Source of the DNA: Frigoribacterium sp. PhB160 | Lineage (GTDB): Bacteria; Actinomycetota; Actinomycetes; Actinomycetales; Microbacteriaceae | Assembly: GCF_003751785.1 (NCBI RefSeq) | Contig: NZ_RKIE01000003.1 | Location: 62,001 to 126,000, forward strand | Length of the DNA stretch: 64,000 bases | Direction of reading: 5' to 3' | Shown: in pieces, positions 61,766 to 64,000 of the stretch | Layout: each line of letters begins with the position of its first letter | Numbering within the stretch: position 1 is the first letter of the stretch | The notes under the pieces: model-generated | Databases searched by the model: none | Told to the model about the DNA's origin: nothing | Seen by the model: the letters and a program-made list of their open reading frames with translations, nothing else | Position numbers and translations under genes: made by a program

Positions 61766-63387
61766 GCCCGGTCGCCCGGCCCGCCGCCCGCGACCGGGAC
61801 GGCGCCCGCGACCCGGCCGCCGTCCCCGACGGCACCGCGGCCCTCGCCACCGGGTCGCTCCGCGCCCGCACCGTCGTCGCCGTGCTCGTGCTGCTCGCGC
61901 TGCTGCTCGTCGCGCTCGGCGTCGTGGTGCAGGCCACGCTGGGCCAGCGGCTGCGCGGCCAGGTCGAGGAGCGCCTCCTCGACCGGGCCTCGGCCGCCGC
62001 CGCGCTGGTCGGCACCCTCGACGCCGACGACCTCGCCGACCGCCTGTCGGCCCAGGGGCTGTCGGTCGTGATCGACGACCCCGACGGCGGGTCGGTCGTC
62101 GCGGGACCGACGCCCGACGAGCTGCGGGCCGGGCCGCCCGCGGTGGGCGCCGAGCTGCCGCCGGCGCCGGGACGCGCCACGGCCGAGGCGGGACCGGGCT
62201 CCGGCGAGGCGGGCGACGCCTCCTCGACGGGGTCGCCCGCGGCCGACGCCACGGTGACCGTCGCCTCCTCGAGCGTCAGCTCGGACGACGAGGTGACGAC
62301 GCTCGTCTCCCAGCTGAGCGACGGCACGACCATCACGCTGACCACCGACTCGAGCTCGGTCGGCGAGACCCTCGCGCAGCTGCGGTGGGTGATGCTGACG
62401 GCGTCGGCGGCGTTCCTCGTGCTGGCGGCCGTCGGGCTCGTGCTCGTCGTGCGGGCCACGCTGACGCCCCTCGACCGCATGACCCGCCTCGCGCGCTCGA
62501 TCGCGGCCGGCGACCGGGGGCGACGCCTGCGGCCGGCCCGCACCGGGACCGAGATCGGCCGCGTGGCCGTCGCCTTCGACGAGATGCTCGACGGGGTCGA
62601 GGGCGCCGAGCGCGCGGCGGTCGAGGCCACGGGCGTCGCGGTCGCGGCCGAGCAGCGCATGCGCTCGTTCGTCTCCGACGCCGCCCACGAGCTGCGCACC
62701 CCGGTCGCGGGCATGCGCGCCGCCGCCGACACCCTCGTGCGGTCCGACGTCGACGCCGGCCCCGAGGAGCGTCAGCGCCTGGCCGCCCACGTCGTCCGCG
62801 AGGCCGAGCGCGCGTCGCGGCTCGTCGACGACCTGCTGCTCATGGCCCGCGTCGACCGCGGCCTCGAGCTCGAGCTCGCCCCGGTCGACCTGGAGGCGCT
62901 GGCCGGCGAGGTCGTCGAGGTCCAGCGCCTGCGCCGACCGTCCCTCGACCTCCGCGTGGTGCGGCGCGGTGCAGGCGGCGCGGGAGAGCCAGGGCGCGGC
63001 TCCGCCGTCGTCGCGGCCGACTCCGGCCGCCTCGCCCAGGTGCTCGGCAACCTCCTCGACAACGCCGCCCGCGCGACCGGCGGGCGCGGCCACGTGGCCG
63101 TGACGATCGACGCCGACGACCCGCACGCCGTGACCCTGACGGTCGCGGACGACGGCCCGGGGGTCCCCGCCGCCGACCGCGAGCGCGTCTTCGACCGGCT
63201 CGTGCGGCTCGACCCGGCCCGGCGCACGGGCGACGGCGGCGCGGGGCTCGGCCTGCCGATCGCCCGCGGCGTCGCGCGGGCGCACGGGGGCGACCTCGTG
63301 CTGGCGGGGCCGGAGCACGCGGACGGGAGCGGCGCGGCGTTCCGGCTGACCGTGCCCCGACGGCCGTCGCAGCCCGCGCGGTCCTGA
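61762..63387 (+). CDS. Membrane sensor histidine kinase
   Basis: 541 residues, GTG at 61762. Two membrane spans (about 35-58 and 210-232) enclose a sensor loop of about 150 residues that is Ala/Gly/Ser-rich and lacks a known fold. A HAMP segment follows, then HisKA with His309 (SDAAHELRTPVAG). The ATPase domain has N-box NLLDNAARA near 433 and G-boxes DDGPGVP and GLGLPIARGV. Signal unknown; the divergent Pro/Gly-rich membrane protein is a likely partner or target. Confidence 0.94.
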   Translation: MSPVARPAARDRDGARDPAAVPDGTAALATGSLRARTVVAVLVLLALLLVALGVVVQATLGQRLRGQVEERLLDRASAAAALVGTLDADDLADRLSAQGLSVVIDDPDGGSVVAGPTPDELRAGPPAVGAELPPAPGRATAEAGPGSGEAGDASSTGSPAADATVTVASSSVSSDDEVTTLVSQLSDGTTITLTTDSSSVGETLAQLRWVMLTASAAFLVLAAVGLVLVVRATLTPLDRMTRLARSIAAGDRGRRLRPARTGTEIGRVAVAFDEMLDGVEGAERAAVEATGVAVAAEQRMRSFVSDAAHELRTPVAGMRAAADTLVRSDVDAGPEERQRLAAHVVREAERASRLVDDLLLMARVDRGLELELAPVDLEALAGEVVEVQRLRRPSLDLRVVRRGAGGAGEPGRGSAVVAADSGRLAQVLGNLLDNAARATGGRGHVAVTIDADDPHAVTLTVADDGPGVPAADRERVFDRLVRLDPARRTGDGGAGLGLPIARGVARAHGGDLVLAGPEHADGSGAAFRLTVPRRPSQPARS

Positions 63388-63395
63388 CGGCCCGC

Positions 63396-64000
63396 CTAGC
63401 CGAACGTGATCTGGTCGTCCGGCGAGATGGTCATGTCGTAGCTGACGGTGAAGGGGACGTCCTCGTCGATCGTGTACGGCACCCCGTCGAAGAGGGACTG
63501 CGCCTCGACGACGAGGTGGGCCGTGCCGGGCACGTCGCGCACGAGCCACTGCCCCGGCGTCGACGACGGCTCGACCACGAGCTGCGGGTAGTCGACCATC
63601 GACCAGGTCGGCGTGCCCGTGACGCGGTCGTCGACCTGCCGTCCGAACGGGCAGCCGGCCGGCAGCAGCACGGTCTGCGGCACGCAGGAGTCGTCGAGCT
63701 GGTCGTCGAGCTGCTGCTGCAGCTCCGCCGAGAAGGAGGCGCGGGCCACGGTCGCGACGGTCGCCGACGAGCTCGCCCCCACGCTCAGCACCGACGCCTC
63801 GACGGCGGGCGCCTCGAGGTAGGTGCTGCTGTGCGACAGCTCGAAGCGCGACGGCGCGAGCACCTCGAACCGCGTGGCGACGTCGCCCCCGGCGGTCGTG
63901 ACCGAGCGGCCGTCGACCGTGAAGCGGGAGTCGTGCTCGGGCGTCACCGCGAGGATCGCCGTGGGCGCCTGCGCGAACCGCCAGGCCCGGAAGACCCCGA
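63396..64000 (-). CDS. Hypothetical protein, C-terminal part (5' end beyond window)
   Basis: The frame is open from the right edge to the stop at 63396, about 200 residues. It reads ...FRAWRFAQAPTAILAVTPEH, then a beta-rich sequence with SCVPQTVLLPAGCPFGRQVDD (two Cys about 11 apart) and a final SYDMTISPDDQITFG. An internal GTG at 63947 could be taken for a start, but coding character continues upstream. Probably the extracellular end of a larger membrane protein of a type common in Microbacteriaceae; no function known. It is convergent with the histidine kinase, eight bases apart. Confidence 0.7.
   Translation of the reverse strand, partial: GVFRAWRFAQAPTAILAVTPEHDSRFTVDGRSVTTAGGDVATRFEVLAPSRFELSHSSTYLEAPAVEASVLSVGASSSATVATVARASFSAELQQQLDDQLDDSCVPQTVLLPAGCPFGRQVDDRVTGTPTWSMVDYPQLVVEPSSTPGQWLVRDVPGTAHLVVEAQSLFDGVPYTIDEDVPFTVSYDMTISPDDQITFG

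Noticed and set aside
63396-63947. Complete 183-residue gene starting at the GTG at 63947
   Set aside because: The frame stays open with coding character to the window edge, so the GTG is probably internal and the gene is truncated by the window.

Overview
The window is about 72% G+C (estimated by eye). It has densely packed ATGA/GTGA-overlapping operons, many GTG starts and many leaderless genes with a TAnnnT -10 box 6-8 bases before the start codon. With a C50-type carotenoid cluster (crtE-crtB-crtI-crtYe-crtYf-crtEb plus idi), Opp- and CUT1-type sugar importers, LacI, ROK and GntR regulators and C-minus ribosomal protein paralogues, this points to an actinobacterial chromosome, most likely a pigmented Microbacteriaceae. 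The species cannot be read from the sequence. I saw no tRNA, rRNA, CRISPR array, insertion sequence or prophage.

Layout. 1-9 kb: a GH1 beta-glucosidase (cut by the left edge) behind an Opp-type importer (binding protein, two permeases, fused double ATPase) with a LacI-type operator at its promoter; then a flavohaemoglobin and a LacI regulator. 9-18 kb: an AbiEi/DUF559-like gene between palindromes, a sortase-anchored subtilisin-like protease, acetyl-CoA synthetase, a membrane protein and a PEP-mutase/isocitrate-lyase family protein. 18-22 kb: YihY/BrkB protein, a YtxH / Holin-X / DUF3618 envelope operon and a GT87-like glycosyltransferase. 22-29 kb: carotenoid operon, idi and a fatty-acid desaturase. 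29-34 kb: small membrane proteins, purB, a low-molecular-weight phosphatase and hisC. 34-41 kb: branched-chain-type 2-oxoacid dehydrogenase E1 alpha, E1 beta and E2, a GntR/UTRA regulator, and an N-acetylglucosamine/glucose PTS split into EIIA, EIIB and a divergent EIIC around a DasR-type site. 41-47 kb: Zur-boxed znuACB, zur, zinc-free L28/L33/S14, HU and a CopD-CtaG copper/oxidase assembly protein.

47-51 kb: a small secreted or membrane peptide, a short-chain dehydrogenase divergent from a MmyB-type regulator, a luciferase-like oxidoreductase and an HD protein. 51-60 kb: a second sugar locus read on the minus strand (lipoprotein, two permeases, ROK regulator, two-domain VOC protein, aldo/keto reductase, tautomerase, GH1) without its own ATPase. 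60-64 kb: YdeI/OmdA protein, a Pro/Ala/Gly-rich membrane-anchored protein divergent from an OmpR-type two-component system, and a hypothetical protein cut by the right edge.

The most unusual signal is not a gene. The 10-mer GGAGGCGCGG occurs 28 times exactly (both strands, by eye), where about two are expected from base composition. It lies in and between genes, often extended to CCGGAGGCGCGG, and once as an inverted pair forming a terminator-like hairpin behind nagE. That is the behaviour of DNA-uptake or recombination-type signal words, and I know of none described for this group.
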